From the NCBI RefSeq assembly GCF_019459225.1, contig NZ_JAIAZY010000018.1, forward strand, positions 1-64,000: a DNA stretch of 64,000 nucleotides, written 5' to 3'. The notes beneath the pieces were generated by a model that saw only the letters and a program-made list of their open reading frames with translations, did not search any database and was not told the DNA's origin. The stretch is from Bacillus sp. IITD106 (GTDB lineage: Bacteria > Bacillota > Bacilli > Bacillales > Bacillaceae_C). The position numbers and the translations under genes are program-made. Positions 52,595 through 61,159 of this stretch are shown here, piece after piece (position 1 is the first letter of the stretch; each line of letters starts with the position of its first letter).

Positions 52595-53791
52595 TTATGA
52601 CTGCACCGCCTTTGGAACTTCGATTAAAACCGCATCACCTTGGCCACCGCCCGAACAAATTGACGCAATTCCAAGTCCGCCTCCACGTCGTCTTAACTCG
52701 TACGCCAATGTCAAAATAATTCTTGCCCCACTAGCGCCAATTGGATGTCCCAGTGCAATCGCGCCGCCGTTCACATTCACTTTTTCAGAAGGCAAATTAG
52801 CAATTTTATTACTTGCGAGAGCCACCGCTGCAAACGCTTCGTTGATTTCAAAAAGGTCGATATCCTCTATTTTTCTTCCTGTCTTTTTTAAAAGTTCATT
52901 AATAACAAGTCCAGGGGTTTGCGGGAAGTCCTTCGCTTCCACCGCCACTTCCGCAGTCCCGAGAATATAGGCTAGCGGTTGTTTCCCTTCCTTCATGGCA
53001 CGTTCCTCACTCATCAACACGAGCGCCGCTGCCCCGTCATTCACTCCAGGAGCGTTACCTGCCGTAATCGTTCCATCTTTATCAAAGACAGACTTAAGCT
53101 TTGCCAATTTTTCTAGAGTTGTATCTTTGCGTGGTGCCTCGTCATTCTTTATGACTAAGGGTTCACCTTTTCGTTGCGGCACGTGCACCTCGACGATTTC
53201 CTCTGCTAGCTTCCCAGATTCCATCGCTTTAATCGCTTTATCATGGCTTCTAAATGCCCATTTATCTTGCTCTTCCCTCGTAATCTCGAATTCCCTTGCC
53301 GTCTGATTTCCGTACGTTCCCATATGAACACCCGTAAACGAACAAGTCAGACCATCATGAGTAAGTAAATCAACTAATACGGCATCGTCCATTTTGTATC
53401 CCCATCTTGCGTTCGGCAACATATAGGGAGCATTCGACATCGACTCCATTCCGCCGGCAACGATCACTTCCTCGTCTCCTAATCGAATAATTTGATCTGC
53501 AAGTGTGACAGCCCTCATCCCAGATGCGCATACTTTATTGACCGTTTCTGTTTTTACGTTCCAAGGAATGTCTGCTTCTCGCGCAGCCTGTCTTGAAGGC
53601 AATTGTCCCTGCCCACCTTGCAACACTGTTCCTAATATGACTTCCTGCACTTCATCAGGTGTGACATTCGCCCTTGCCAGCGCCTCTTTAACCGCAATAC
53701 CCCCTAGCTTTGACGCCGCCAATGAATGAAGAGCTCCACCAAATTTTCCAAAAGGGGTACGTGCACCCGCAACAATGACCGTTTTCGCCAT
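52595..53791 (-). CDS. mmgA: Acetyl-CoA C-acetyltransferase (thiolase)
   Basis: A 398-residue thiolase that condenses or cleaves acetoacetyl-CoA and related 3-ketoacyl-CoA. The catalytic Cys is in [16 protein letters not shown] (about residue 88), the His in [18 protein letters not shown], and the second Cys in [14 protein letters not shown]. It is the first gene of the thl-hbd-acd-acd-tetR-icmF run; a cre site and an operator-like palindrome lie in the 113 nt upstream. Confidence 0.95.
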   Translation of the reverse strand: MAKTVIVAGARTPFGKFGGALHSLAASKLGGIAVKEALARANVTPDEVQEVILGTVLQGGQGQLPSRQAAREADIPWNVKTETVNKVCASGMRAVTLADQIIRLGDEEVIVAGGMESMSNAPYMLPNARWGYKMDDAVLVDLLTHDGLTCSFTGVHMGTYGNQTAREFEITREEQDKWAFRSHDKAIKAMESGKLAEEIVEVHVPQRKGEPLVIKNDEAPRKDTTLEKLAKLKSVFDKDGTITAGNAPGVNDGAAALVLMSEERAMKEGKQPLAYILGTAEVAVEAKDFPQTPGLVINELLKKTGRKIEDIDLFEINEAFAAVALASNKIANLPSEKVNVNGGAIALGHPIGASGARIILTLAYELRRRGGGLGIASICSGGGQGDAVLIEVPKAVQS

Positions 53792-53817
53792 GAGTCACTC
53801 TCTCCTTTTATAAAAAT

Positions 53818-53831
53818 AGTAAACGCTTACA
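53818..53831. promoter_or_regulatory. CcpA-type cre site before the thiolase gene
   Basis: On the minus strand TGTAAGCGTTTACT fits the catabolite-responsive element consensus (TGWAANCGNTNNCW). It lies 27 nt upstream of the start codon, downstream of any likely promoter, so CcpA would act as a roadblock. The B. subtilis mmg operon is CcpA-repressed. Confidence 0.7.
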
Positions 53832-53838
53832 GTAATTC

Positions 53839-53855
53839 GACTGAACGCTCGCTCA
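53839..53855. promoter_or_regulatory. Operator-like palindrome before the thiolase gene
   Basis: On the minus strand TGAGCGAGCGTTCAGTC. It matches TGAATGAGCATTCAGTC at the fadF promoter in 14 of 17 positions, which suggests one common repressor, most simply the TetR protein encoded in the cluster. Confidence 0.55.
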
Positions 53856-53871
53856 ATTTCTTTTTCTAGAC

Positions 53872-53899
53872 AAGCGCTTCAACTCCAATTGAAGCGCTT
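53872..53899 (-). terminator. Hairpin at the end of fadF
   Basis: AAGCGCTTCAA and TTGAAGCGCTT form an 11-bp stem with a short loop, 5 nt after the fadF stop codon. The minus-strand T-run is poor, so termination may be partial. Confidence 0.6.
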
Positions 53900-53904
53900 A
53901 TGTT

Positions 53905-56016
53905 CTATGAAACTAGTTCTTTCTCTTCTCCAAATACCGCTTTTTCCAATAACTCTGCTACGTCATACGTTTTGACTTTGTCTTCTACTTCCTTCGCCTT
54001 CGTTCCATCTGAAAGCATCGTTAAGCAATATGGACAGCCTGAGCTGATGATGGACGGATTGACGGCAAGTGCCTGTTCAGTTCTCGCGACATTTACGCGC
54101 TGACCCGTATCCTCTTCCATCCACATCAATCCTCCACCTGCTCCACAGCACATCGCATTTTCACGGTGACGCTTAATTTCCACGAGTTCTACACCCGGAA
54201 TCGATTTTAGGATTTCCCTCGGTGGATCATAAACTTCGTTATAACGTCCTAGATAACAAGAGTCATGGAATGTGATTTTTTCATTGACAGCATGGCGCGG
54301 CTGCAGACGTCCTTCTTTAACGAGTTCGTCAAGAAGCTCTGTATGATGGTATACCTCCGCTTTGAAGCCAAAATCAGGGTATTCATTTTTAAAAATATTG
54401 TATGCGTGCGGATCAATCGTTACGATTTTCTTCACACCGATTTTTTCAAACTCGGCAATATTAGCGGTCGCCAGTTCTTGGAATAAAAATTCATTACCAA
54501 GACGGCGCGGCGTATCACCCGAGTTTTTTTCCTTATTTCCGAGGATGGCAAAAGAAATGCCAGCTTCATTTAATAACCTTGCAAAGGAGAGGGCAATTTT
54601 TTGACTACGATTGTCAAAAGCTCCCATCGATCCAACCCAGAATAAATATTCGAAGTCTTCTCCTATCTTTTTCAATTCTTTGACTGTTGGAACATATACA
54701 TCGTCACGAGCATCACGCCAGTTTTCTTTTTCCTTGCGGTTCAGACCCCATGGATTTCCTTGTCGCTCAATGTTTTGCATCGCTCGCTGTGCATCTGGAT
54801 TCATTTTCCCCTCCGTTAACACGAGATAACGGCGCATATCGATAATGTGGCTGACATGCTTATTCATTACTGGGCATTGGTCTTCACAGTTGCGACATGT
54901 TGTACAAGCCCATAATTCTTCTTCTGTAATAATTTCACCGATCATGCTAGGTTCATAGTTTAGAGCAGCTGCTGCTTCCTCGGCTCCCTTGCCTTTAGCA
55001 GCTTTGGCAAGTTGGTTTCCGACCGTTCCCGCAAATGCGAATGCAGGAACCCAAGGTTGTTTTTGCGTGACTGCCGCACCATAGTTCGTTAAATGGTCGC
55101 GAAGTTTTGTCATTATATCCATCGGGGAAAGCATTTTTCCAGTGCCTGAAGCCGGGCACATATTCGTACAGCGTCCACATTCGACACAGGCATATAGATC
55201 GACAAGCTGAAGATCGGTAAATTCAGTAATTTTCCCGACACCAAAGCTTTCCTGGGATTCATCTTCAAAATCAATTGGCGCAAGTTTCTTCCCGCCATCA
55301 ATAGGTTCGAGATATACATTGGCTGGCCCAGCAATCAAATGAGCATGTTTCGACTGTGGTACATACACAAGAAATGCAAGTAATAGAAGTAAATGGACCC
55401 ACCAAGAAACATAAAATACGACAGCAGCAGCCATCGGACTCATCCAACTAAAAAGTGTGGCAATACTTGCGGCGACCGGCTCTGTCCATGTAAGAGCTTG
55501 CTCATGCCATAAGAGAGACATAGCGTTTCCGAGCAAGACTGAAAGCATCAGTCCACCGATAAAAATTAAAACGAGACTTGGGTAAAATCCCCGTTTTAAT
55601 CTTGGTAATTTTTCAATATACCGTCTGTAAAAAGCCCATACGACCGCTACTAAAATCATTAAAGTGACAATTTCTTGGAAAAATTTAAAACCTGGGTAAA
55701 GAGGACCGAGAGGAAGGTGAGAACTTGGTGCAAGACCTTTCCAAATAAAGTCAATCGCACCGAATTGCACAAGAATAAAGCCATAGAAAAACATAACATG
55801 AATGAGACCGCTTTTTTTATCTTTCAGCAGTTTCTTTTGACCGAATACATTCGTCCAAATATTGTTCAAGCGTGTCTTAACATCATGATCAAACTCTGCT
55901 TTTTTTCCTAGTTTAATATACGCAATTCGCGTTCTGACAACATACACGAACAAGGAAATGGCGTAAGCGGTTACAATTAAAAATGCAAGCCAATTTATCC
56001 AAAATAAAATGTCCAT
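53905..56016 (-). CDS. fadF: Membrane (Fe-S)-binding oxidoreductase FadF (YwjF)
   Basis: A 703-residue membrane protein thought to pass electrons from acyl-CoA dehydrogenase/ETF to the quinone pool. The N-terminal part has about five to six helices (5-28, 70-95, 115-130, 145-170, 195-220), like a heme-b membrane subunit. Two [4Fe-4S] ferredoxin motifs follow: CVECGRCTNMCP (from Cys277) and CTTCRNCEDQCP (near 371). The C-terminal cysteine-rich CCG-type domain includes DSCYLGRYNEVYD and NAMCCGAGGGLMW. In B. subtilis fadF-acdA-rpoE form a FadR-controlled operon; here the genes are spread around rpoE. No etfAB in the window. Confidence 0.92.
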   Translation of the reverse strand: MDILFWINWLAFLIVTAYAISLFVYVVRTRIAYIKLGKKAEFDHDVKTRLNNIWTNVFGQKKLLKDKKSGLIHVMFFYGFILVQFGAIDFIWKGLAPSSHLPLGPLYPGFKFFQEIVTLMILVAVVWAFYRRYIEKLPRLKRGFYPSLVLIFIGGLMLSVLLGNAMSLLWHEQALTWTEPVAASIATLFSWMSPMAAAVVFYVSWWVHLLLLLAFLVYVPQSKHAHLIAGPANVYLEPIDGGKKLAPIDFEDESQESFGVGKITEFTDLQLVDLYACVECGRCTNMCPASGTGKMLSPMDIMTKLRDHLTNYGAAVTQKQPWVPAFAFAGTVGNQLAKAAKGKGAEEAAAALNYEPSMIGEIITEEELWACTTCRNCEDQCPVMNKHVSHIIDMRRYLVLTEGKMNPDAQRAMQNIERQGNPWGLNRKEKENWRDARDDVYVPTVKELKKIGEDFEYLFWVGSMGAFDNRSQKIALSFARLLNEAGISFAILGNKEKNSGDTPRRLGNEFLFQELATANIAEFEKIGVKKIVTIDPHAYNIFKNEYPDFGFKAEVYHHTELLDELVKEGRLQPRHAVNEKITFHDSCYLGRYNEVYDPPREILKSIPGVELVEIKRHRENAMCCGAGGGLMWMEEDTGQRVNVARTEQALAVNPSIISSGCPYCLTMLSDGTKAKEVEDKVKTYDVAELLEKAVFGEEKELVS

Positions 56017-56061
56017 AATCGGAACTCCTTTCCGGCGTCATCCGAACTTTTGTATACATCC

Positions 56062-56089
56062 ATTATATAATGAATGAGCATTCAGTCAA
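56062..56089 (-). promoter_or_regulatory. fadF promoter with operator in the spacer
   Basis: On the minus strand -35 TTGACT (56084-56089), 16 nt, -10 TATAAT (56062-56067). The spacer holds the palindrome TGAATG-CT-CATTCA (56071-56084), so a repressor there would block RNA polymerase. The half-site resembles Bacillus FadR half-sites (TGAATGA), though the dyad is shorter than the classical one. Confidence 0.7.
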
Positions 56090-56115
56090 GACCGAATATT
56101 CTCTTTTAAAGTACA

Positions 56116-56153
56116 TGAAAAAAGTTCCGAGTTTTATCCCGGAACTTTTTTGG
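56116..56153 (-). terminator. Terminator of the 56193-57935 chemoreceptor gene
   Basis: AAAAAAGTTCCG and CGGAACTTTTTT form a 12-bp stem with a ~10-nt loop; it can work in both directions. Confidence 0.85.
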
Positions 56154-56154
56154 A

Positions 56155-56191
56155 AGCTGCCGTCGAGGAGGATGGCGCTTGCGCTTTCGAT
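56155..56191. repeat. Stub of the AGCGCC-type dispersed repeat (copy E)
   Basis: AGCTGCCGTCGAGGAGGATGG followed by GGCGCTTGCGCTTTC, the typical right end of the family, directly against the chemoreceptor stop codon. Confidence 0.55.
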
Positions 56192-56192
56192 A

Positions 56193-57935
56193 TTACAATT
56201 TAAATTGGCTAACCTGGCTATTGAGTTGTTCCGCAAGAGCTGAGAGATCCTCCGCACCCTTTGCGATTTCCTCCATTGAACTGCTCGATTGTTGAGCAGA
56301 TGCAGCGGCTTGTTCAACGCCAGCTGCAGACTCTTCGGCAACGGCAGCTACTTCTTCAATTGATTTATTCATTTCACTGCTGTTTTCAGTTAATTCTTTT
56401 AGATTGGCTGAAATGTGTTGCGCCTTCCCAACCATATTCATAACTATTTCATTAATGTGTCCAAACGTTTGTCCTGTTACTTTTATTTGATTTGTTCCAT
56501 TTTCCACTTCCATGTAGCTGGACTGTAAGGAAACAACCGCTTCATCTGAACCGTGAATAATTCGGTCTACTATATTCGTAATCTCACTTACAGAATCAGA
56601 TACTTGCTCTGCTAATTTTCTTACTTCAGAAGCGACAACAGCAAAGCCTTTCCCTTGTTCGCCTGCTCTTGCAGCTTCAATTGCAGCATTTAATGATAAA
56701 AGATTCGTTTGCGCTGCGATTTCTTGAATGACTTGAACAAGTTGCGAAATTTCTTTCGTTTGGGCATTCAACCCTTGTACATTTTCAACTGCTGTCGTTA
56801 CTTTTTGATGAATATTTTCCATTTGCTTAGCTGACTGGTCCATTAAGACCCGTCCTTCTTCTGTCATTGCCAATACTTCATCTGACGTTGTTACAATATC
56901 TTCTCCGTTCTTATTAGCTTCAACAATTTTAAAATTAAAATTCTCCATCATTTCCGTAAGTTCTGTTGCACTATGTGCTTGGGACTCGGCACCTGAAGAC
57001 AATTCCTGCATGGTTGAAGCAATTTGTTCTCCACCTTCCCTTACTTCATTGGCGGATTGAGTAAATTCTTCACTTTGACTTGTAATGGTTTCAGACGCAT
57101 TAGCCACATTTTGGATCATTTCTTTTAGACTGGCCTGCAAGTTGTTCATGGCATTTGCAAGACGACCCACTTCATCTTTAGATTTGATCTGTAATGGAGC
57201 CTGTGAAAGATAACCGTTAGCTAGATTATCCATATGATCAGATACTTTATTGATTGGCCCCGCAATTTTCGTTGCAAAGAACCAGATGATCAAAGTACCA
57301 ATTACTAAGGCAGCTCCTATTATAAGTAAAACGACACTAAGAATTTCATTTGCAGGTTTATTAAAGTCACTCATGTATGTACCTGCTACGATGACCCATC
57401 CCCAACTAGAATCAATCTTTGAATAAGCTACCTTAGATGCTATTTTATCCGGGTCATTAGGAAGCGGCCAATCAAAATTAGTGAATCCACCTCCATCGCT
57501 TCCCCGTTTAATGATTTCTTGAGTAGACTTTACTCCATTAGGGTCTACTGAGTCCCAGCTGTTTTGTCCTTCTAAATTTGGATGTGCAACCTGATTTCCA
57601 TTTTGGTCTAAGACGAACATATAACCATTTTCTCCTAAATCTAGATTAGGATTTATCGGTCGCGTCCCGTCTCCATTTTTTTCACCTAAAATGGCAACTT
57701 TTACTTTCTCTTGAGCCATCTCTAAAGAAATATTGCCCTTCTCCACTTCCTTATTCAGGGCTTCAATCATAGAGATGGTCATTTCTACACTATTTTTTAA
57801 ATTCGTTGCGCCAAGTTTATCTAAGCTTGATGAGCTTTTTTGATAAGCTATGACACCCGTAAAAACGAGCGGAATCGCTAATAGTAAAAACGATATTATA
57901 ATTAATTTTGACTTTATAGAAGTGAATAGTTTCAA
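56193..57935 (-). CDS. Methyl-accepting chemotaxis protein with Cache sensor
   Basis: A 580-residue chemoreceptor. Membrane helix 1 (about 9-30) precedes an extracellular single Cache domain (about 35-200; [29 protein letters not shown] and [16 protein letters not shown]). Helix 2 is about 205-226, then HAMP (228-280, [17 protein letters not shown]) and the signalling coiled coil with tip [39 protein letters not shown]. The extreme C-terminus SQVSQFKL resembles other Bacillus receptors. It follows the small SwrA-like gene by 24 nt and is probably under the same c-di-GMP riboswitch. Confidence 0.94.
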   Translation of the reverse strand: MKLFTSIKSKLIIISFLLLAIPLVFTGVIAYQKSSSSLDKLGATNLKNSVEMTISMIEALNKEVEKGNISLEMAQEKVKVAILGEKNGDGTRPINPNLDLGENGYMFVLDQNGNQVAHPNLEGQNSWDSVDPNGVKSTQEIIKRGSDGGGFTNFDWPLPNDPDKIASKVAYSKIDSSWGWVIVAGTYMSDFNKPANEILSVVLLIIGAALVIGTLIIWFFATKIAGPINKVSDHMDNLANGYLSQAPLQIKSKDEVGRLANAMNNLQASLKEMIQNVANASETITSQSEEFTQSANEVREGGEQIASTMQELSSGAESQAHSATELTEMMENFNFKIVEANKNGEDIVTTSDEVLAMTEEGRVLMDQSAKQMENIHQKVTTAVENVQGLNAQTKEISQLVQVIQEIAAQTNLLSLNAAIEAARAGEQGKGFAVVASEVRKLAEQVSDSVSEITNIVDRIIHGSDEAVVSLQSSYMEVENGTNQIKVTGQTFGHINEIVMNMVGKAQHISANLKELTENSSEMNKSIEEVAAVAEESAAGVEQAAASAQQSSSSMEEIAKGAEDLSALAEQLNSQVSQFKL

Positions 57936-57959
57936 CTTGGCACCTTCTTGATGAATTTT

Positions 57960-58310
57960 TTAAAGTAAATGAGTGGTTTCTGCCATTTTATAAATTAGTC
58001 CATTAAGCGATAAATCAATATGTACGTGATGGTTAATCTGTTTGTGATTTCTTAAATATTTTTGGAAAAGTTTCACATCCTTAATCGCCTGAATAAAAGA
58101 AATGTCACTAAATTGATTCGTACGATGATATTCCAAATACTGAATTAAATTTTCTTCCCTTATAAACCCGAGATAATAAATATTCGTATGCTCATATAAA
58201 AAGTTAAAAATTCTTTCAAACGATTTTACGTTAGTAATATTAAACTCCTTATCTAAGGTAAACTGTGAAAGCAATAACTTGTATCTTGAGCACTCCCGTA
58301 CATCTAACAT
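57960..58310 (-). CDS. Small SwrA-like protein (hypothetical)
   Basis: A 116-residue, mostly helical soluble protein without signal or membrane segments. I do not recognise a certain family. From memory, it resembles the swarming motility regulator SwrA of B. subtilis (117 residues): helix RYKLLLSQF..., FNFLYEHTNIYYL against FSRYLVNYTNVESV, then NLIQYLEYHR against AKHYFNYLMKNH, and a final INHHVHIDLSLNGLIYKM against VNHYLKDFSLSNVTLWM. This fold looks like the SAM-like core-binding domain of tyrosine recombinases. GAGGAG lies 12 nt before the ATG, a long spacing. It is the first gene after a c-di-GMP riboswitch and precedes a chemoreceptor gene, which supports a motility role. Confidence 0.7.
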   Translation of the reverse strand: MLDVRECSRYKLLLSQFTLDKEFNITNVKSFERIFNFLYEHTNIYYLGFIREENLIQYLEYHRTNQFSDISFIQAIKDVKLFQKYLRNHKQINHHVHIDLSLNGLIYKMAETTHLL

Positions 58311-58423
58311 CTAAATCCACAACTCCTCTTTCTCTCTTTGATTCTTTTTAAACGTTTCAATAATAAGCAAAGGAAGTTTTTGTGTCATTAATTAAAGTCA
58401 ATGGAATATACTCTTTTACTCAC

Positions 58424-58456
58424 AAAAAAGGCTACTCTATAATATAGAATAACCAA
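58424..58456 (-). terminator. Intrinsic terminator of the c-di-GMP riboswitch
   Basis: On the minus strand GGTTATTCTATA and TATAGAGTAGCC form a nearly complete 12-bp stem followed by TTTTTTG, 38 nt beyond the aptamer. Its GUAGCC strand can also pair with GGCUGC of the aptamer (58496-58501), so the two folds may exclude each other. Confidence 0.8.
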
Positions 58457-58491
58457 AAAATACCATTTCATTTTTTGAAATAGTTAACCAT

Positions 58492-58580
58492 TTTGGCAGC
58501 CAGGCGATCATAGTTGCACAATAAACTTTAGACCCTTTGCTTTGCGTCCTACCCTTTCAGATAGTTTGCCTTTATCTAGG
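58492..58580 (-). ncRNA. Cyclic di-GMP-I (GEMM) riboswitch aptamer
   Basis: The minus strand carries the class I signature in order: AAAGGCAAACTATC, the GAAA tetraloop in TGAAAGG, GTAGGACGCAAAGC, GGGTCTAAAG, then ATGATCGCC and TGGCTGCC. This matches the consensus GCAAACC, GAAA loop and receptor, GACGCAAAGC, and final GGYnGCC-type helix of the GEMM-I RNA. The last helix is somewhat degenerate. It is followed by an intrinsic terminator and precedes the SwrA-like gene and the chemoreceptor. Confidence 0.85.
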
Positions 58581-58602
58581 AAATATAAACCATTACATTC
58601 GG

Positions 58603-58631
58603 ATTATAAAACAAATTTCAACAATATTCAA
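58603..58631 (-). promoter_or_regulatory. Sigma-A promoter upstream of the c-di-GMP riboswitch
   Basis: On the minus strand -35 TTGAAT (58626-58631), 17 nt, -10 TATAAT (58603-58608). Transcription would start near 58596, just before the aptamer, giving a leader of about 285 nt. Confidence 0.65.
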
Positions 58632-58732
58632 CAAATACCTTTTATACCAGATGACATCTTGTAAAGATGGGTACTTTTTCCTATCATAGGTTTAAGCCGA
58701 TTTTTGTCAAAAATATAGAAAGGAAGTGGAAA

Positions 58733-58840
58733 ATGTTTCTCAAACCACTACTCGAATCGATGGAATTGTTAGTGTATAGGTTTTTAAATAGCCGTATGAA
58801 TCTGGCATCTAACGAAAGGCACTTCACACCAAAATCATGA
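58733..58840 (+). CDS. Possible 35-residue plus-strand peptide
   Basis: ATG at 58733 is preceded by AAAGGAAG and encodes MFLKPLLESMELLVYRFLNS and 15 more residues to a TGA at 58840. The first half is amphipathic. It overlaps the end of the minus-strand ABC transporter gene by a few bases. No family recognised and no clear promoter, so it may be chance. Confidence 0.25.
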   Translation: MFLKPLLESMELLVYRFLNSRMNLASNERHFTPKS

Positions 58841-60112
58841 TTCTTTTAATAGAACACCTGCTATCTCCCGCACGCCTTTTCGAATATGCTCGGCCAACAC
58901 ATTCCCGTCAACAGCATCACCTTTCTGAACGGAGGCAATGACGATTCCGCCTCCACTGCTTCTGCCTGCGACAAGTGCTCGCTCTTCGCTAGCCGCTACG
59001 ATTCCTTGAAGGAACGTTTCGTCGGAAATGATTCCATTTACAAAAATGCAAAGATTGATATCGTTATTCTTTTGCGCGGTAGATGCTATGATAAAAATGT
59101 CTTCATATGTTCCGAACTGTACCATCTCCGAACTTTTTGCGGGTATTGCGATTGCATCTTTCATTTCAAAAGGCTCATCGGAAAAATACATGATAAATCT
59201 TTCACACCACCCAATCCCAGCACCAACTGTGGATGAAGCCATTACTTTTAACGGCATAGGAGAACTCAACTCTGCATAATCTTCGGTTATCTTAAAAAAT
59301 GACTCATCGATTTTAAGAGGGCTCACCTTGTCCTCGTCCGGGAGCAAAATCATTTGCGGTTTCGGGACTTTTGGATGCGACTGAATTTCAATATTTGTTT
59401 TGTACACTTCCCTAATGCGTTCACCTTGCAAAACATCGCCAGTGGTTCCGATTGCACTAATTTGACCCTCATTTAGAAGCAGGAGTCGATCACAATAAAG
59501 ACTGGCAAGATTCAAATCATGAAATATAGACACAACTGTCAAATCTTGTTCCCGTGTCCATTTTTTCAATAAATCCAATAAATCCTTCTGAAAAGATAAA
59601 TCCAAATGATTTGTCGGTTCGTCCAACAGAAGAATTTTCGGCTGCTGAGCCAGTGCTTGCGCAAGAAAGACACGTTGACGTTCTCCACCAGAAAGCTCAT
59701 GCAACAGCTTTTCTTGAAAAATCTCGACTCCCGTTAATGCCATGGCTTCATCAATTATTTTTTCATCTTGAGCATCCATACGCCCGAGCCAGCCTCTTTG
59801 ATGCGCATAACGACCTAGCGAAACGGTTTCTCGAACCGTATAGGCAAAAACTTCAGATGCCACCTGAGGCAAAACGGCCGTTATTTTTGCTAATTCCTTA
59901 GCTGAATAGTTTCCAAGATCCTGCCCCTGAATAAAAATTTTTCCGTGATTAGGCGTAAGCAAACCACTAATCATTTTCAGTAAAGTTGTTTTTCCGCTCC
60001 CATTCGGGCCTAAAATACCGAATAGTTCTCCAGTCTCCACAGAAAACGACAAATCTTTTAATACACTAAAACCGGGATAGCCTCCGTATAATCTGCTAAC
60101 CTGAAGCATCAT
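58835..60112 (-). CDS. btuD: Cobalamin ABC transporter ATPase fused to a CbiZ-like domain
   Basis: A 425-residue two-domain protein. The N-terminal ATPase (about 1-255) has Walker A GILGPNGSGKTTLLKM, ABC signature LHELSGGERQRVFLAQALAQ and Walker B KILLLDEPTNHLDLS. The C-terminal ~140 residues start SSPMPLKVMASSTVGAGIGWCERF and contain INLCIFVNGIISDETFLQGIVAASEERALVAG, resembling the adenosylcobinamide amidohydrolase CbiZ family (remodels imported corrinoids), although shorter than free CbiZ. B. subtilis YvrA is of comparable length. It touches btuC and lies in the B12-riboswitch operon. Confidence 0.88.
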   Translation of the reverse strand: MMLQVSRLYGGYPGFSVLKDLSFSVETGELFGILGPNGSGKTTLLKMISGLLTPNHGKIFIQGQDLGNYSAKELAKITAVLPQVASEVFAYTVRETVSLGRYAHQRGWLGRMDAQDEKIIDEAMALTGVEIFQEKLLHELSGGERQRVFLAQALAQQPKILLLDEPTNHLDLSFQKDLLDLLKKWTREQDLTVVSIFHDLNLASLYCDRLLLLNEGQISAIGTTGDVLQGERIREVYKTNIEIQSHPKVPKPQMILLPDEDKVSPLKIDESFFKITEDYAELSSPMPLKVMASSTVGAGIGWCERFIMYFSDEPFEMKDAIAIPAKSSEMVQFGTYEDIFIIASTAQKNNDINLCIFVNGIISDETFLQGIVAASEERALVAGRSSGGGIVIASVQKGDAVDGNVLAEHIRKGVREIAGVLLKES

Positions 60113-61159
60113 CTATCCCCTTCTTTCCATTCGTCTTTTTACTAATATCGATGCAAAAGCAGGCGCTCCAATTAAGGCGGTGATGACTCCGATTGGGAGT
60201 TCTGCGGGTTGGATGATCGTACGCGCCACCAAATCGGCCAAAATTAAAAATCCCGCTCCGACCAACATCGATAATGGCAGCAAATGTTTATGGTCAGGAC
60301 CAGAGAGCAGCCTCACGAAATGCGGAATGACGAGTCCGACAAAGCCGATTGTTCCTGAAACTGCAACAGCCGCACCAGTAAGTAAAGAGCCAGCTAATAA
60401 TATCGCAAGCTTCCTTCTTTCTACATTGACGCCAAGATGTTTCGCGCGCTCCTCGCCAAACGTCATCGCATTCAGTTCCCTAACATTCATCATGAGAATG
60501 AAGCCCCCAATAACAAAAAATGGCAAAATAAGCCGGACGTAACTCCAGCCGCGCATTGAGACACTTCCAAGCAGCCAGCCAATAATTTGTCTTAATTCTT
60601 CTCCGGAAAGGGCAATCATTAAAGACAAAACAGCTCCTAAAAATGAGCTAAAGATGATACCCGTTAAAATAATTGTCTCCACTTTCATTGAAGGCTCTAT
60701 GGTTCTAGCAAAAAATAAAACGAGGAAAATAGTGATGAAGGAAGCGGCTATGCTTATTAACGGCAGAGTAAATAAACCTGCAAATGGCAGTGAGATTTGA
60801 AAAAATAACACTACGACCGCACCGACAGAAGCTCCAGATGAAACACCTAAAGTATAGGGGTCTGCGAGTGGATTTCGGAGCAGTCCTTGGAAAGCCGCTC
60901 CCGCAATAGCAAGAGAAGCTCCCACTAGACCTGCCAGCACAACACGAGGAAGGCGGATATTCATGACAATATTCGCCATGAGATCCGCCTCATTATTTTG
61001 ATGTAATTGAAAAATAATCGTCACAATGTTTTTAAACGGCACTTGCACCGCTCCAATGGCAATTCCTAAAAAAATGGCCAACACTAGAAATGCACAGGCA
61101 CTTACATATGAAACTAATTTTTTACTTCCCGAAAACGTCCGGGTAAATGGCTTTTGCAA
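60113..61159 (-). CDS. btuC: Cobalamin ABC transporter permease
   Basis: A 348-residue FecCD/BtuC-family permease with about nine to ten membrane helices. Conserved family blocks are IRLPRVVLAGLVGASLAIAGAAFQGLLRNPLADPYTLGVSSGAS and GTIGFVGLVIPHFVRLLSGPDHKHLLPLSMLVGA. It starts at TTG (61159), overlapping the end of btuF by 38 nt, with GGAGTAGAGGAG just upstream; no ATG is available before the first helix. Translational coupling with btuF is likely. Confidence 0.93.
   Translation of the reverse strand: MQKPFTRTFSGSKKLVSYVSACAFLVLAIFLGIAIGAVQVPFKNIVTIIFQLHQNNEADLMANIVMNIRLPRVVLAGLVGASLAIAGAAFQGLLRNPLADPYTLGVSSGASVGAVVVLFFQISLPFAGLFTLPLISIAASFITIFLVLFFARTIEPSMKVETIILTGIIFSSFLGAVLSLMIALSGEELRQIIGWLLGSVSMRGWSYVRLILPFFVIGGFILMMNVRELNAMTFGEERAKHLGVNVERRKLAILLAGSLLTGAAVAVSGTIGFVGLVIPHFVRLLSGPDHKHLLPLSMLVGAGFLILADLVARTIIQPAELPIGVITALIGAPAFASILVKRRMERRG

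Noticed and set aside
51992-52600. Long plus-strand frame of 202 codons opposite the 3-hydroxybutyryl-CoA dehydrogenase gene
   Set aside because: Fully antisense to a certain gene and with low-complexity Ser/Thr-rich translation, a codon-bias shadow.
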